Positions 37,108 through 51,834 of a stretch of DNA of 64,000 nt are shown here, in pieces. The stretch covers positions 1,529,001 through 1,593,000 of the forward strand of contig WPIO01000032.1 in the NCBI GenBank assembly GCA_009760855.2, given 5' to 3'. Source of the DNA: Cristatella mucedo (taxonomy: Eukaryota > Bryozoa > Phylactolaemata > Cristatellidae). The notes beneath the pieces were generated by a model. It did no database searches. It worked only from the letters and a program-made list of their open reading frames with translations, and had not been told where the DNA came from. Position numbers and translations under genes: made by a program. Position 1 is the stretch's first letter. Each line of letters begins with the position of its first letter.

Positions 37108-37511
37108 CCTTAGATCAGGGGTCGGCAACGTTTTGGACCACTAGGTTACTTCAAGAGGTCAAGAAGGCACATTAGGTTAAAAGAAGCCGCTGCCACTCCC
37201 AGAGGGCCGGTGGAGTGGGTGCTGTCATGCGATCGAACAAACAGACGCCCATGGCAATTATAAAGGTAGACATCTATCCTCCCTCACCTATCAGGTGCTT
37301 TTGTTACATACAAGGGCGTCACGTAAGTTCTAAACATAAACACCGGCCACGGCCTGAGCTGCAACTAGCAGTAGGAAATGGGAACAAAACCGCGACAATT
37401 TAATTAGGTCGGATCCAACAATAAATAAGTAGAGGGAGTTAAGTTGGAGTGGAGTTCAAACTAGGCCATATCTGGCCTAAAGGCACGAGTTTACCGACCT
37501 CTGTCAGAGAT
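37108..37511. mobile_element. Non-autonomous hAT-like element (388 bp)
   Basis: The element spans 37116-37503. The left end is CAGGGGTCGGCAACGTTTTG. The reverse complement of the right end is CAGAGGTCGGTAAACTCGTG. CAGGGGTCGGCAA is a familiar hAT terminal sequence. The flanking 8-mers CCTTAGAT and TCAGAGAT agree at 5 of 8 positions, as expected of an old duplication. There is no transposase. Confidence 0.6.
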
Positions 37512-38274
37512 TGACAAAATGTCAGATCTCTGTGTGCCGTATTTACATGCAAGTTATAAAACTTATAGGCCACTTGCAAGCATTCAAGAAATCCTAAAAA
37601 AGGCTAGCAAAGCATGCGATAATTCAATCTCTACTCGGGTACTTAACAGCTCTTAGCAGCAGAATAGGTAAACAGATGATAACGACATGTACTTTGGCTT
37701 GTTTAGCCAAGCATGCACAAGCCAGTAATTATCATGCTTAGGCCAGCATGCTCAGCCGTACAAGTATCATCTGTAAGATATGTAGGAACTCTGGCTAATA
37801 ACATGCACTGAATCATTCACAGGCAAGTATGCACAGTAAAGGGGAAATAATATAGACATATTCTCTGGGCGTACGAAAGGTTAAATGAAGCATCAGCATC
37901 TTTAGCTGAGACTGAAGTAATTTTGAATCATAATTGTGCCGAATGAAGTGGGAATCAAGTTCCAGACTTTTTGGTTCGTTAAAAATTACCTAAACATTAC
38001 AATTCAGTGCAAGGTACACCATGAGAAACGGAAACTCAAAGCGATCAGGTAGGAAGCAAAGCGGAAAGTAGATGAGCAATACGCCATCACCAGGCCGTCG
38101 GGAGCACGTAAAGCTGCTTTTAATCAATGCAGAGGATGTCGATATCGTAGCTTCATAGGTATTCTATGAAACTCCGAAAATTGTGACGTTCAATGGCAAC
38201 TATGCTGTTTGCGAATGACCGAATGTGCTGCTAAGTTGTACGTCGCCAGCTGCTTCTGATTACTGGCCTAATGT
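37512..38274. other. No recognisable feature
   Basis: This is AT-rich sequence without supported genes or repeats. Confidence 0.45.
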
Positions 38275-39420
38275 AATGTAATGTATCTCCGTCTGTAACT
38301 TCACAGAGTCATAAAGACCATGTGGGTTATACGCAGGAGAGTTTTGTATTACATTATAGCGCACTCACAGCCTAAGCGGCTTTCGGTACGCATTCGGTAG
38401 CCAACAGACTTCGTCTCACGCAACAAAGAGAAAGTGGGAAGCATAGCTGAGTCAAGAGAGCAGTTGAGGTAGTGAGTAGCATGGAAGTAGCAGCTCAGGA
38501 CAGCTGAAAAGGATGTGCCATAGTCGGCAGTAGGAGAGTAGTTGTCGTTGCGTAAGAATTGTGGAAGCGAGTTCCACAGTCTAGGACCTGCAGAGCTACA
38601 GCTTCTGTCGCCAACTGTCTTTAAGCGGAGGAATGAGACAGCTAATTTATTGTCCACACAGGACCTGAGGGCTCGAACTGGCTGAAACTGATGCAGCAGC
38701 TCAGCTAGGTATGAAGGAGCCAAGCCGTGGCGGGCCTTGTGGGTTAGGCAAGGCGTGCTGAATAAACACAGTTTAAGTTATCTAGACGTGGTATCACAGA
38801 TCTTTGAACTGTTTAGTTGGCATGCTCATTATTTTCAAGCAGGCCCTGGTTGTAACAATGTTCCTAAGCTGAAGGTAGACTTACTTGACAGTCGAGGAAG
38901 TTTACTCATCCCATGCTCAGCAATTTCGGAACACTATGCCCGGATAGAGGTGTTCTGAAACATTTTATTTAGGAAGGACATATTCTTTTGAAGTGTCGCG
39001 ACGGTTCTTTTCAGCTTCAGAATTTTTGCTTAAGAAAAACTTGGTGATTAACGTTATCAAAACCTGCTGAGAAATACGTCAGAATGAGCCGAGACTCGGC
39101 CTGAGTATGCAATTCTACTCAGGTCAATATGCGCTTTCAGCAAAGGTCACTTTGCAGGATGAATAACTCTAAAGTTGGCTTGGAAATTACTTGTTCAGTG
39201 CGAATTGTTGAAGTAAGAGTTATGTTCCTCTCCAAATACTCATTCAACAGTCATCGATAGGACCTGTATTAGTTATTCAGGAAGAAGCTTATTAAGACCT
39301 TCTGGTCTGGCGTCGACTTCAAAACCAGTGTTCGGGTAGCCGATTGTTTAAATTACACCTGGAGAGGACCTGAAGCTTAGGACATATGTAATACCTAATA
39401 AATTATAGCACAATCTAGAA
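38275..39420 (-). mobile_element. L2-B LINE, reverse transcriptase to 3' end, decayed
   Basis: On the minus strand the RT start is readable near 39330 (LKSTPDQKVL), then LILTYFSAGFDNVNHQVFL near 39070 (the LDLSAAFD..NH box). The C-terminal frame MAPSYLAELLHQFQPVRALR..GDRSCSSAGPRLWNSLPQFL follows at 38349-38723, with a tail at 38275-38345. The central catalytic box is not readable. Stops and frameshifts interrupt it. Confidence 0.7.
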
Positions 39421-40647
39421 TCTATGCAAGTAGATAAGTATCATCCAAGAGCTATAAATTATCTGAGATTGCAAAATTAGGTTATACTATCGTCGGCGCT
39501 AGTAGAGGCAGAAATAATGCTGCTGCTGATCAAACAGAGCTAAGGGCCACTCTGACCCTGGCTGAGAGCGTGCCGAAGTCAGGTGTGGGGTGTCAGCTGG
39601 TCGTGTTGTGAGAGAAAGGTAGGATCCAAGATTAACTAGTTCGGTGGGTCAATAAAATGCCTAATTGTAAAATGACTCGAATCTAGTCGAAAGTTGCCGA
39701 TATAGAATCGCTAGGTCAGGGATCAACTTAAAAGCGATTAAAAGATCATTTTGAATCATAGGAAACGTCACGTGAGTTCTTCTTCTACCAACCATCGGGA
39801 ATATTGCCGTTAGCGCGACCTGTTGGACTGACGACTTCGCGAATCTTTTACACTTTTTCTATTTTTCCCCACAGTCTCACTGGCACAATGTTGCCGGCGT
39901 GAATGCCTTTTCCTTTCAACTTCTGTCGATGCAGGATTTTTATTCATTCAAGAAACTTACTGATTGCTAATTTAAAGTCTACCATTAGTTTCACAGCTAT
40001 TAAAAAAACTGTTCAAAATAAAACGCATGTGAAACTCGCACTTTACTCAAATTCGGTTCCCTTACACAAACTAAGCAAGGCGATAGTGTGGGGAGCTCCA
40101 GTATTCACTGAGGCTCGAGTGAAGAGAGCTCAAGCTTTAGGAAGCGAACGTAAAACCGTTGTAAGCCCCTATCCGATCGCGTGCTTGAAGCTATGAAACT
40201 AAAAAATACATTTCAGCATCATTTTCAATAATGTGAGTAAAATTTGCAGCCATAGATGAAAATTAGTAGGTATTTCCCACTTTTTCTGACAATCGTCGTT
40301 GCTGTATGGGTAGGCCTTTTCAATGAAGAGAAGCGACCAGCAAACGATCTTTAAGTCAATTAAGTACTTGATATGGAGCATGTGACTTCATAAAGAGTCA
40401 CAAATTGCAACGAATATGTGCATTCTGAAAACTTGGGTGGTTTTATCCGACGTTATGTTGGACCAAGCTTTTTTGAAACTTTACTTACATAGTGTATAGC
40501 TTCTACAAAACTTCCGGAAGATAACGAATCATCTGACTGAGCGTCTAATATCTGAAAATTGTGTTAACGTGAATAAATTTACTCCTATTATAGCAGTACC
40601 TTGAAGCCCCAAGTTGCTAAACGGTTCATATTTCAGTATACTCTGAT
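39421..40647. other. No recognisable feature
   Basis: An open frame of 97 codons (39903-40196, +) has no domain I can identify. Confidence 0.4.
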
Positions 40648-40710
40648 ATATATATATATACATACATATATATATATATACGTATATATACATATATATA
40701 TATATATAGG

Positions 40711-40789
<79 letters not shown>

Positions 40790-40790
40790 G
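40648..40790. repeat. (AT)n followed by (GATA)n microsatellite
   Basis: (AT)n with ACAT and ACGT interruptions lies at 40648-40708, then about 20 units of GATA to 40789. Confidence 0.95.
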
Positions 40791-41464
40791 CTCAGCCCGT
40801 CAGGATTTGCTTATGAAAGTTGACCTGTAGCTTCCCAAAAACCTGACACGGTTGCATCACTTCTACAATCATCGTATGCAACGAAAAAACAGTTACTAAA
40901 TTGACAGCTGCTAACGGCTTGGATAATCGCACGGCCAGTTAATCAGCTGTAAATGGTTTATTGCACATCCTTCAGTTTGTGCATGCTAGAAATTGTTCAC
41001 GAATAGCCAGAATGGCTTAGTGTCAATTCTCTTATATTCATCCAATGTTTAGTACGATATATAAAAGCTTTGTGATCCAGTGTGACAAAAGTCGGATTTT
41101 GCACGTTGGTCTACCATCAAAGCACGCACGTATAGCTCGTCAACCTGGGCGTCAGGTTCTTCGGTAGCCACGGCTGATCCCAGACGACAAATGTACATTT
41201 AAGATGCTCCTGAAAAATTAATTTGGAGCGTTGCACATACATGAAACTAGTGGACACAATGAAACAATATTAAACTCGTTTAGTCGGTCATCACACGCTT
41301 GAAAATGCTCGTATAGTTTTTACCTTCAGGCATTAATCAGATTTCCTGCACTTGAGCATTAAACATGCTTTTAAAATTTAAAACTGGATTCCCATAAAAT
41401 CAGCACATTAAAAAAAAATTTTAAGATCAATTATCACTTACTCACATGAGAAATGATAATACTA
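40791..41464. other. No recognisable feature
   Basis: This is AT-rich sequence without supported features. Confidence 0.45.
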
Positions 41465-42625
41465 GTAATAATAAATTTTATAAAGTGTCCCCGGAGAACT
41501 CAATTTATTTCTAGGCGCTTTACATTTCCTGCAAAGGAAACACGATCGAATGGTGAGTAGTATCATGCTTGATAAGCGGCATGAATTACACGGTAAGCTG
41601 TGATGTACACAGGGTCAGTATGCAAGTGTGTTAAGTGGTAGCATGCACAGCATCAGCACACATAAGCACATACAGGATGAATCACAGAGAGCTATTAAAT
41701 GCTGTCATAAATAGGTGCGTTTTTAATTGTGGTCAAGTCAGGGGATGTAGTGAATGATTTCGGGATTGAATTCCAGGCTTTGGGAGCATCGAACTAAACA
41801 CAAGGTCTCCAAAGGATATGGCGTTTGCACGAGGTATAGGTAAACATTTGGATTCCGTAAAGCCTATGGTACTACTCTTAGCCTGGTGGGGCAGTAGATC
41901 TGATAAGTAGGCTGGAGCAAAAGAATGAAGTGACCTAAAAGTGAGCGACAAAACCTTGATTTCGATCCGTTGCTTGACTGGTAGCCAGTGCAGGTCGGCG
42001 AGAAGTAGTGGGCCGTGGCAAATGCGAAGCTGATGACAGATAAGCATAGCTGCAGTGTTTTGCACCAGGTGTAATCATCAGATTTCGTAAGCCGGTAGGC
42101 CACCGAGTTCCAGAAGTAAAGACAGTATGCCACAAATGCATGGAACCACTTACATATGGTATCCCTATCTGAAAAAGCCCAAATTTTGGCAATATTATGT
42201 AGCTGAAGGTAGGCAGACTTAATTGTGCAGCTGATGCCAACGAAAGTTCACGTTGGAATATGACATCTAGATTGTGTGCAGATTCAATGGGAGATATGCT
42301 GGCAGAGCCAGTTTTGAGCATCAGCCTTTCCAATTTCTGAATCACACTTGGTTTGCCCATAACTAGTAAGTTTTGTCATCATTCAGTTTAAAAAAAATTG
42401 CTGTCGTCCATGTGTGGACGTCATCAATACATGAAGCAAGGGAGTTGAGAGAATTAAAAATGCTTGAAGGCTTGGAGAGATAAGAGCGAAGGTACACCAT
42501 AGTGTCATCCGCATAAAAGTGAAAGCCTAGATCATACATGGAAATCAGATTAGCAAGAGGGAGTGTATAAACCGTGAAAAGAACAAGACCAAGGCCGGAG
42601 CCCTAAGGTAACCCATATTTCGGAG
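41465..42625 (-). mobile_element. L2-type LINE 3' half with readable RT catalytic box
   Basis: The minus strand carries a VPQG-like region near 42600 and an intact FYADDTMVYLR catalytic box (about 42490-42525). It continues through the thumb region with SVIQKLERLMLK (about 42340) to the C-terminus (LPVKQRIEIKVLSLTFRS, SFAPAYLSDLLPHQ), 3' UTR and tail at 41465. Frameshifts split it into overlapping frames of 89-141 codons. Confidence 0.82.
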
Positions 42626-42630
42626 CAACA

Positions 42631-43529
42631 CATTTCAAACAGCTCGTTAATTCATCCGTTGAACTCTAAACTAACTACAAATAACTAGCATTTTCACCAT
42701 TCGTATATGATCAAGAAACCATTGCCTAGGTGGTAGAAGCGGGCCTTAATAATCACCAGGCGAGTAATGAGAAATCCAATGGTGCTAGAACGTATCTGAT
42801 CGAGTACTTCGTTTAACGTACCCGGTGCTATTAGTTTGACAAATCCAATGTATGTATATTTCCGGCTGCCGAACACCTAGTGCTGCATTAAATCACTCGA
42901 CCCTCAGCAGCATCTGTTAGCTATTAGCTGTAGTATTAAAAAGTTATTAAGTGTCTTCTAAGGACTGTAAAACTTTAGTGATTGTCGCTTACTTAGCTAA
43001 AACGCAGCTGTTATCGCTACTTATTTCAGCCTCCATATTTCAAGCTACCTTAGTGATCCAACTGAACCAAGAGTTAAACGTTTTTTCCAATGCTGTAAAA
43101 TTCCCGCCTCCTTGTGGTGCATTGGTAAGGTCAACATGATATACCATTTGTCCAGCCTGCATTTCCTAGCATCCATATCATCAGACATTTAAAATTCTCT
43201 ATTGCTTGTAATTGTACTTACTAATAAATCTTAAACTGCAGCCTCAAACTCTATACTACGAAAATGTCAAGTAAACACGGCGTTTATGGACAGAAAGGCA
43301 TTAATTTCTAAGACAAGATTAATATGGGAGCTCACCCTCATTTGCTTAAGCACTGGTTATTTGATCTAATTAATTAAAACCAAGCACGTGTCATTACCTT
43401 TCTAAACAGTCAAACACACTGTCACAGTTTGTGTACATAATTTCGTTAAAAATGCAGTTTGAAAGGCTAGTCTGCTGTATTCTGGCCTCCCTAGAAAGAC
43501 ATCGGCAAAAGATGGCCATGGCTTTAATA
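42631..43529. other. No recognisable feature
   Basis: This is AT-rich sequence. Open frames of about 60 codons are not supported. Confidence 0.45.
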
Positions 43530-44660
43530 TTATTAATAATAATAATACTGACAATACACTTGATTAAGCGCCCTCAGAGAACTTGAAACTTTTCTAGGCA
43601 TTTTAAATTTGCTGCAAAGGAAACACGATCGATGGTAAGTGGTATCATGCTTGCTAAACAACATGAATAGCGTAGTTAGGGGTTAGGGGTGCACAAGGTC
43701 AGCATGCAATTGTGGTTAGTGGCAGCATGCACAGTGTCAGCACTCATAAGCAGATAAAGGGCGAATCACAGGGACCCACTAAATACAGTCATAAGTAGAT
43801 GAATATTTTTAGTTTCTTTTTAAATGTGGTAAAGTCAGGAGATTTCGTGACCCAATTTGGGAGTGAGTTCCAGACTTTTGGAGCATATGAACTGAATGCA
43901 CGGTCTCCAAAAGATTTGAGGTTTGTACGAAGTGTAGATAAACAGTTGTATTCCGAAAATAAAGGGGTACGATGCCATCCTGGTGGGAGAAGAGATCTGA
44001 TAGGTACGCTGGAGACAAAGAATGAAGGAACCTAAAAGTGAGCACAGAACCTTGAAGTCGATGTCTTGCTTGACTGCTAGCAGTACAGATCGGTGAAATG
44101 CGGTGTGATACAGCAACTGCGACGTTCACAACAGAAATCCTAGCTGGGAAGTTTTGCACCAGCAGTAAGCGCCTGATTGCATATGCCGGTAGACCAGCAA
44201 GCATTGAGTTATAGAAGTCAAGACGTGATGTCACAAATGCTTGATTAGCTCTAAAATGACTGATTAGCTCTAAAGCCAGACAAGAATTTACTAGAACGTT
44301 TTGAAGTTTCATTATTCATTATTTCATTCATGTGAGTTCAGCTGGTCTGCCATGACTAATTTCAGTGTCTTTGATAGGAATGGTAGAACGGAGACTAGGC
44401 GGTACTTGCTCAAGTTCTCATGGTCTAGTGTCTCTTACTTGAGCAGTAGCCTGCCTACAGCTTTTTCTAAAGATGCTGGGGCATGACCTGAGGCTAACGA
44501 CATATTGGTGAATTTAGTGTTGCATGGCAGTAGCAGATCAATGCAACGTTGTAGCAAGACAGTGGGAATATAGTCCAAAGGACTTGTTGTATATTTTGAT
44601 TGGGAGATGTACTTCAGGACCAGATCACAAGTGATCTGCTTGAAGGTAGACATTGAGGTA
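43530..44660 (-). mobile_element. L2-type LINE with internal deletion
   Basis: The minus strand reads an RT N-terminal block (SPLDYIPTVLLQRCIDLLLP, then SLASGHAPASLEKAV) at about 44660-44440. It then jumps to the C-terminal region (VTSRLDFYNSMLAGLPAYAI, then RFLHSLSPAYLSDLF) at 44.25-43.9 kb and the tail at 43540. The palm with the catalytic box is missing. Confidence 0.75.
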
Positions 44661-44661
44661 G

Positions 44662-45413
44662 CCACGACAATCATTGCTGCTCACGAAAACCTTTTCGGCA
44701 TGCTTGAAACGTTTAACCCACGATTTAAAAAAGCCTTTAACCTTAAAACAATCTCTCTAACTATAATTGATCAAATATATGATTATTTTAATGCAAGATA
44801 ATGACACCATCTGTCTTTATTGCGAAAATTCAGTTACCCGATCACATGCAACATGGGCAATTACTTAGCATTTAAGTCGTAGTCACTCATTTTTCTTAAA
44901 GTCAGTGTGCAGCAAGCAGCTCTATAGGGTCTAATATCTTGATTGCCACCGAATGTCTGTCCCACTATTTCCCTTTAAAGAGCTTACTTTGCACCGCAGC
45001 AATTGCATCTTCTACCGGCTGGGCTACATTAGCCTGTAAATAAGGTAGACAGACTCAGAATGGCTCGAATGAGGCTAGCGAGCTGATGTTTGTTCTCTAG
45101 TCTCGCTAGAATAGGCTAAAGATGCTCATTCAGAGGCAATCAAGATATTAGCTCCTCCGGAGCTGCTGCATACTGACTTCAAGACAAATGCCTGAAAAGA
45201 CGGCCACTTAATTGCTAACTAATTGCCCGTGTTGCATACGATCGGATAATTGAATTTGCAAGATAAATTCAGATGGTGTTAATATTTTGCAATAAATTAA
45301 TAAAGAATATTGGATCAATTATTATTTGGTTTTGATTCTTAATATTTTTAAACAGTGGGTTAAACGTTTCTAGTATACCGAGGGGTTTTCATGAGCAGTA
45401 ATGCTTGTCGTGG
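44662..45413. repeat. Diverged inverted repeat (foldback-like element)
   Basis: 44662-44962 aligns with the reverse complement of 45125-45413 at roughly 70-75%. Shared landmarks are CCACGACAA.CATT.CTGCTCA, GAAACGTTTAACCCAC, ATAATTGATC, CACCATCTG and CTAATATCTTGATTGCC. About 160 bp separate the arms. The left end abuts a truncated L2. There is no coding potential. Confidence 0.65.
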
Positions 45414-46946
45414 TTTGCTGACACTGTTCCTGCAAAATTGCTGCCGACACCTGGAACGGCCATCCTAAACCAGTCTTACATGGAATTTCGAACCTTCTCA
45501 AACTTTGAGAATCTCTAAGACTTCTAGGCCTCAGTAAAGTAGCCACTTGTACTATTTACAAGCTTAATGGATATCACCAAACCCAAATTAAATATTCAAT
45601 TCTTCGAATCCTTGGGACAATTGCGTTTCAATAAAAGAGGGTAAGGGAGCCATGGGGGAGCGGCTCCAATCATTTTCGGCCCGTACAGCAGCTGCCGACA
45701 TCTAACGTTGAGGTGCCGCTTCTACGGCCAGCCGAGTGACAGTTCATTTTCAGCACGGGAGGGGTTAATATTAACTAGAATAGCTATCACTCGTTTGGTG
45801 GGCTGTTAGAATTGATTCTTAAGGTGAGGGGAACTTCCGCGTGGCTTCCGTTTAGTGTAATCACGATCAGAATCCGTAGTCAGGTGCGTTCTGCAGCCGT
45901 GCTTAGTAATTAGCCGCGACGCAAAGAACCGCCGCAGGTGCTCCAACAGTGTGGCGGTTGAGGGGCCAATGCGATTCTTGAATGAGTTTGCTTGACAATA
46001 ATATCGAGTCTATAGCAGTTCCGTTGGTTCCCTAGCATTAGCTTGCTGCAACTAGTTATGAAACTTGCCAGCAAAAATGACCCGCGACTGCTAGCATTTG
46101 CTTCACCCACTAAGCACTTGGAATTCAACTGACCGATTCATGTTACTCAGATCAACTCAGTAGGGTAACCAAGTGAGAAATATTCATCCACTATGCACAA
46201 AAAGAATCTCGTCGATTCGCCATTTCCTATTCAAGGTTGGTTTTGTCACGTTAAAGTGAAAGCCCTTTCAGCACAGTCAATAAGACCTTTTTATTTCCCT
46301 ACATTTTTTAAATAAGGAAACATCTCAAACAAATGCCAATCAACAATGCCCCTCCAATGTATTGACGTCTTTGTGTGCCTCCTCAAGGTAAATGCATGCA
46401 CCTTTGGAAAATTGACCATGAGATGGTGTCTAAGTGTTATGTAATACTTCCCCCTCCGTTATTACTCACTCTGCCCTTGGTGCATCCACAACTCTTCGAC
46501 TAATTAAAAGGAAGCCCTAGAGGGAGAATTACAGGGCAGGCTGTGGCCGAATTAGGGGAAACCAATAAAAGGCAGCACTTGTTTATCCACCAGGAAGCTC
46601 CTCATTTTCGCTTTCTATTAGAGTCATAGCGACGATTTCAAATGTACGGACGTCAAGCATTAAAAATACACAAATTGGCCAATCCACATCAAGTTAAATG
46701 GACCCAGAGCCAGGCTCTCCTAAACGTAGTTGCAACCAACGGTGGCAGCCGAATGTCTATGTGAAAGATATTCTCTTTTGGGTTCTTTCTGTGCTTAAGA
46801 TTTTATTTACCAAGAATTTAGTGTCATTTTACCAAAATTCCATTTTCATCGGAAAGTAGTTATTAGCTGTTTCACTGTATCGCTCGATCGCACGCTTTTC
46901 CTCTCAGTCACAAGTTGACCCAAAAGCAGGCCGGGTGCACTTGATG
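45414..46946. other. No recognisable feature
   Basis: This is the intergenic stretch downstream of the cystatin gene. A 72-codon frame at 45910-46128 (-) is not supported. Confidence 0.45.
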
Positions 46947-46952
46947 TTTATT
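46947..46952 (-). terminator. Poly(A) signal AATAAA of the cystatin gene
   Basis: AATAAA on the minus strand lies about 100 bp beyond the proposed stop codon at 47053, a normal distance for a 3' UTR end. Confidence 0.5.
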
Positions 46953-47052
46953 GCAAGATTAGTTGGATTGTCATTTGGAGAATGAGGACGAAGAGACCCT
47001 ACGAGACGTTCTTTGGTTGCACGGGGTCTCTGGCTTCCTATGCTTATCGTTT

Positions 47053-49864
<2,812 letters not shown>

Positions 49865-50065
49865 TTTGGTGGTGACTTTGAGCTGCCACGTAGACCTGCT
49901 TGCGTTTTGTCGAGCGATGGTCCCTATATAGGCAGCGGGCCTTCCAGGTGTGCCCTTTTGATTGGTCGACCGCTACGGTCACGCTCTGAAATCATTACTT
50001 TCTGGAAACGGGTGTGGTAGCTGGAGGGTTTCGGAGAGTGAAACACTAGAAGAATCCCTTAGCCA
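49865..50065 (-). promoter_or_regulatory. Probable promoter of the two-domain cystatin gene
   Basis: On the minus strand a CCAAT box (49965..49961) is followed by a TATA box (CCTATATAGG, 49933..49924), about 60 bp before the ATG at 49864. Sequence similarity to 366-570 spans the whole stretch and fades near 50065. A start of transcription near 49895-49900 is expected. Confidence 0.6.
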
Positions 50066-50194
50066 TGTATTGATTAACCTCCTCCCTCATATCTACAATT
50101 AGCCAGGCTCCAGTAACCACCGAAATTCGGAGACCCGCCAATATCCTATGGTTCGGCGGCGGAAAGGCAGAGATCGAGATGCACATGCAAAATA

Positions 50195-50352
<158 letters not shown>

Positions 50353-50469
50353 AATAAACATAACAAAACAACGGGGAAAGAGCAGAAGGTGAGAGCATGG
50401 ATGAAAGCAAGGCTACTAAGCAGTTCCCTAATTGCGGCTGCTCAATGCGCAACTTGCAAGTTGAGGTGG

Positions 50470-50672
50470 CGCTGATGCCATAAATAAATAAGTACTAGCT
50501 GATTTAACAGCCTCTATTTGTATTGCGACAGAAGAGCCTTTACGACTATCACCACTGCTTGCAGTGGCGATAAAGGATCGCCCACCACAGGATTCGAATC
50601 CATGACCTCGGGGGAGGGGCCAAAGTTTCGTGAAAAGCGATCGCCTTACCCAGTGAGCCATTACGGCTCGCC
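50470..50672 (-). mobile_element. tRNA-derived SINE, second family (S2)
   Basis: The minus strand has a box-A-like TGGCTCACTGGGTAAGG and a perfect box B, GGATTCGAATCC, spaced as in a tRNA gene. A body follows with CGCCACTGCAAGCAGTGG and CTCTTCTGTCGCAATA. 62395-62490 repeats the same body and box B. The cloverleaf is not complete, so this is a SINE and not a tRNA gene. Confidence 0.65.
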
Positions 50673-51045
50673 ATGTTATCGATTGCCATAGTAGACACGG
50701 ACTAAGACGTCGCCGGTTGAACTAGCACTTTGATCTTCGAGTAGAACCGAGCAGAAACCCGCGAAAAGGGCAAATGCTGCTGCATGTGAGAAAAACCCGT
50801 GGCTGTGTTCGTAGCTTGTGTAGGCTCGTTTCTTCCGGATCGTGCGTATTACGCTGACACTATGTAGTTTATGCTTCTCGGTGCTGGCGAGTGCGGCATC
50901 CACCAGCCACGTTCGGAGGTAGGACTCGGCGACGCAAAAGAAGATGGAGGAGGAGGTGTGCACTTATCTTGGGGCTTGCAGGTGCTATCGATGCTGCCTC
51001 AGTACGATGCCGGACACGGACCTGCCTGCTTTACTATGAGGGTGT
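50673..51045. other. No recognisable feature
   Basis: A 95-codon minus-strand frame (50676-50963) has no recognised domain. The plus-strand frames that cross into the next repeat are artefacts. Confidence 0.4.
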
Positions 51046-51282
51046 TGTGTTATTGTTATTGTTATTGTTATGTTGTGTTATTGTTATTGTTATTTTTATT
51101 GTTATGTTGTGTTATTGCTATTGTTATTGTTATGTTGTGTTATTGTTATTTTTATTGTTATGTTGTTTTATTGTTATTGTTATTGTTATGTGTTATTGTT
51201 ATTGTTGTTGTGTTATTGTTATTGTTATTGTTATTGTTATTGTTATTGTTATTGTTATTGTTATTGTTATTGTTTGTTATTG
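51046..51282. repeat. (TTATTG)n hexamer minisatellite
   Basis: TTATTG units alternate with GTTATGTTGTG variants. Open frames of Leu/Cys/Tyr or poly-Asn here are artefacts. Confidence 0.95.
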
Positions 51283-51830
51283 TTATGCTGTGTGCTAAGT
51301 ACTTAAGTCGCCCGTGTTGGGTGAGAATACAGAAGTCGGTCGCAGCTTTTCGTGTAACTCTTAACCCCATCGGCTACTAACACTCGCTCATGCTGCAGCC
51401 AACTAGGCCGACTGCAAAAGTCCTGCTGCTGCAGCCAATATGGAACCGTGGCTAACCGAATGTGTCTAAAATTGTTGGCATCTTTTTGATGCATTTGCCC
51501 ATGCTATTGAAGGGCCTTGCTGGCCTTGGCTGAATTTTAGCGCGAGCAAGAGCTGTTCGCGGCAGGCAAGAACACCTTTGACCTGGAGCAGTGAGCCAGA
51601 GAGGAGCGCCAGTGCGGTTAGAGAGCAAGAGCTTAAGAGCGAGCCAGGAAGCTCTGAGACCAGTGGTGGCGATTCGGCCTTTAGAATCGGTCCGATACCC
51701 GCGGGAGCTGCTGATTGATGTTGGCTGGCCTGTCAACCTCCGCCTTCACTCTGTCCAAAAAAGAATCGTCTGGAACCCATTCGTCATTCAAGTGGACAGA
51801 GGTGCCCTTCCAGTGGCCTAGTGACGGTAT
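51283..51830. other. No recognisable feature
   Basis: The stretch is moderately GC-rich. Open frames of 63-94 codons on both strands have no recognisable content. Confidence 0.4.
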
Positions 51831-51834
51831 TAAT

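Noticed and set aside
40709-40790. Regular (GATA)n units resembling a repeat array such as CRISPR
   Set aside because: The units are 4 bp without spacers, so this is a simple microsatellite. CRISPR arrays are not expected in animal DNA.
50590-50672. Possible tRNA gene (perfect box B, box-A-like sequence)
   Set aside because: The acceptor and anticodon stems cannot be closed, and a related body recurs at 62.4 kb, so it is a tRNA-derived SINE.
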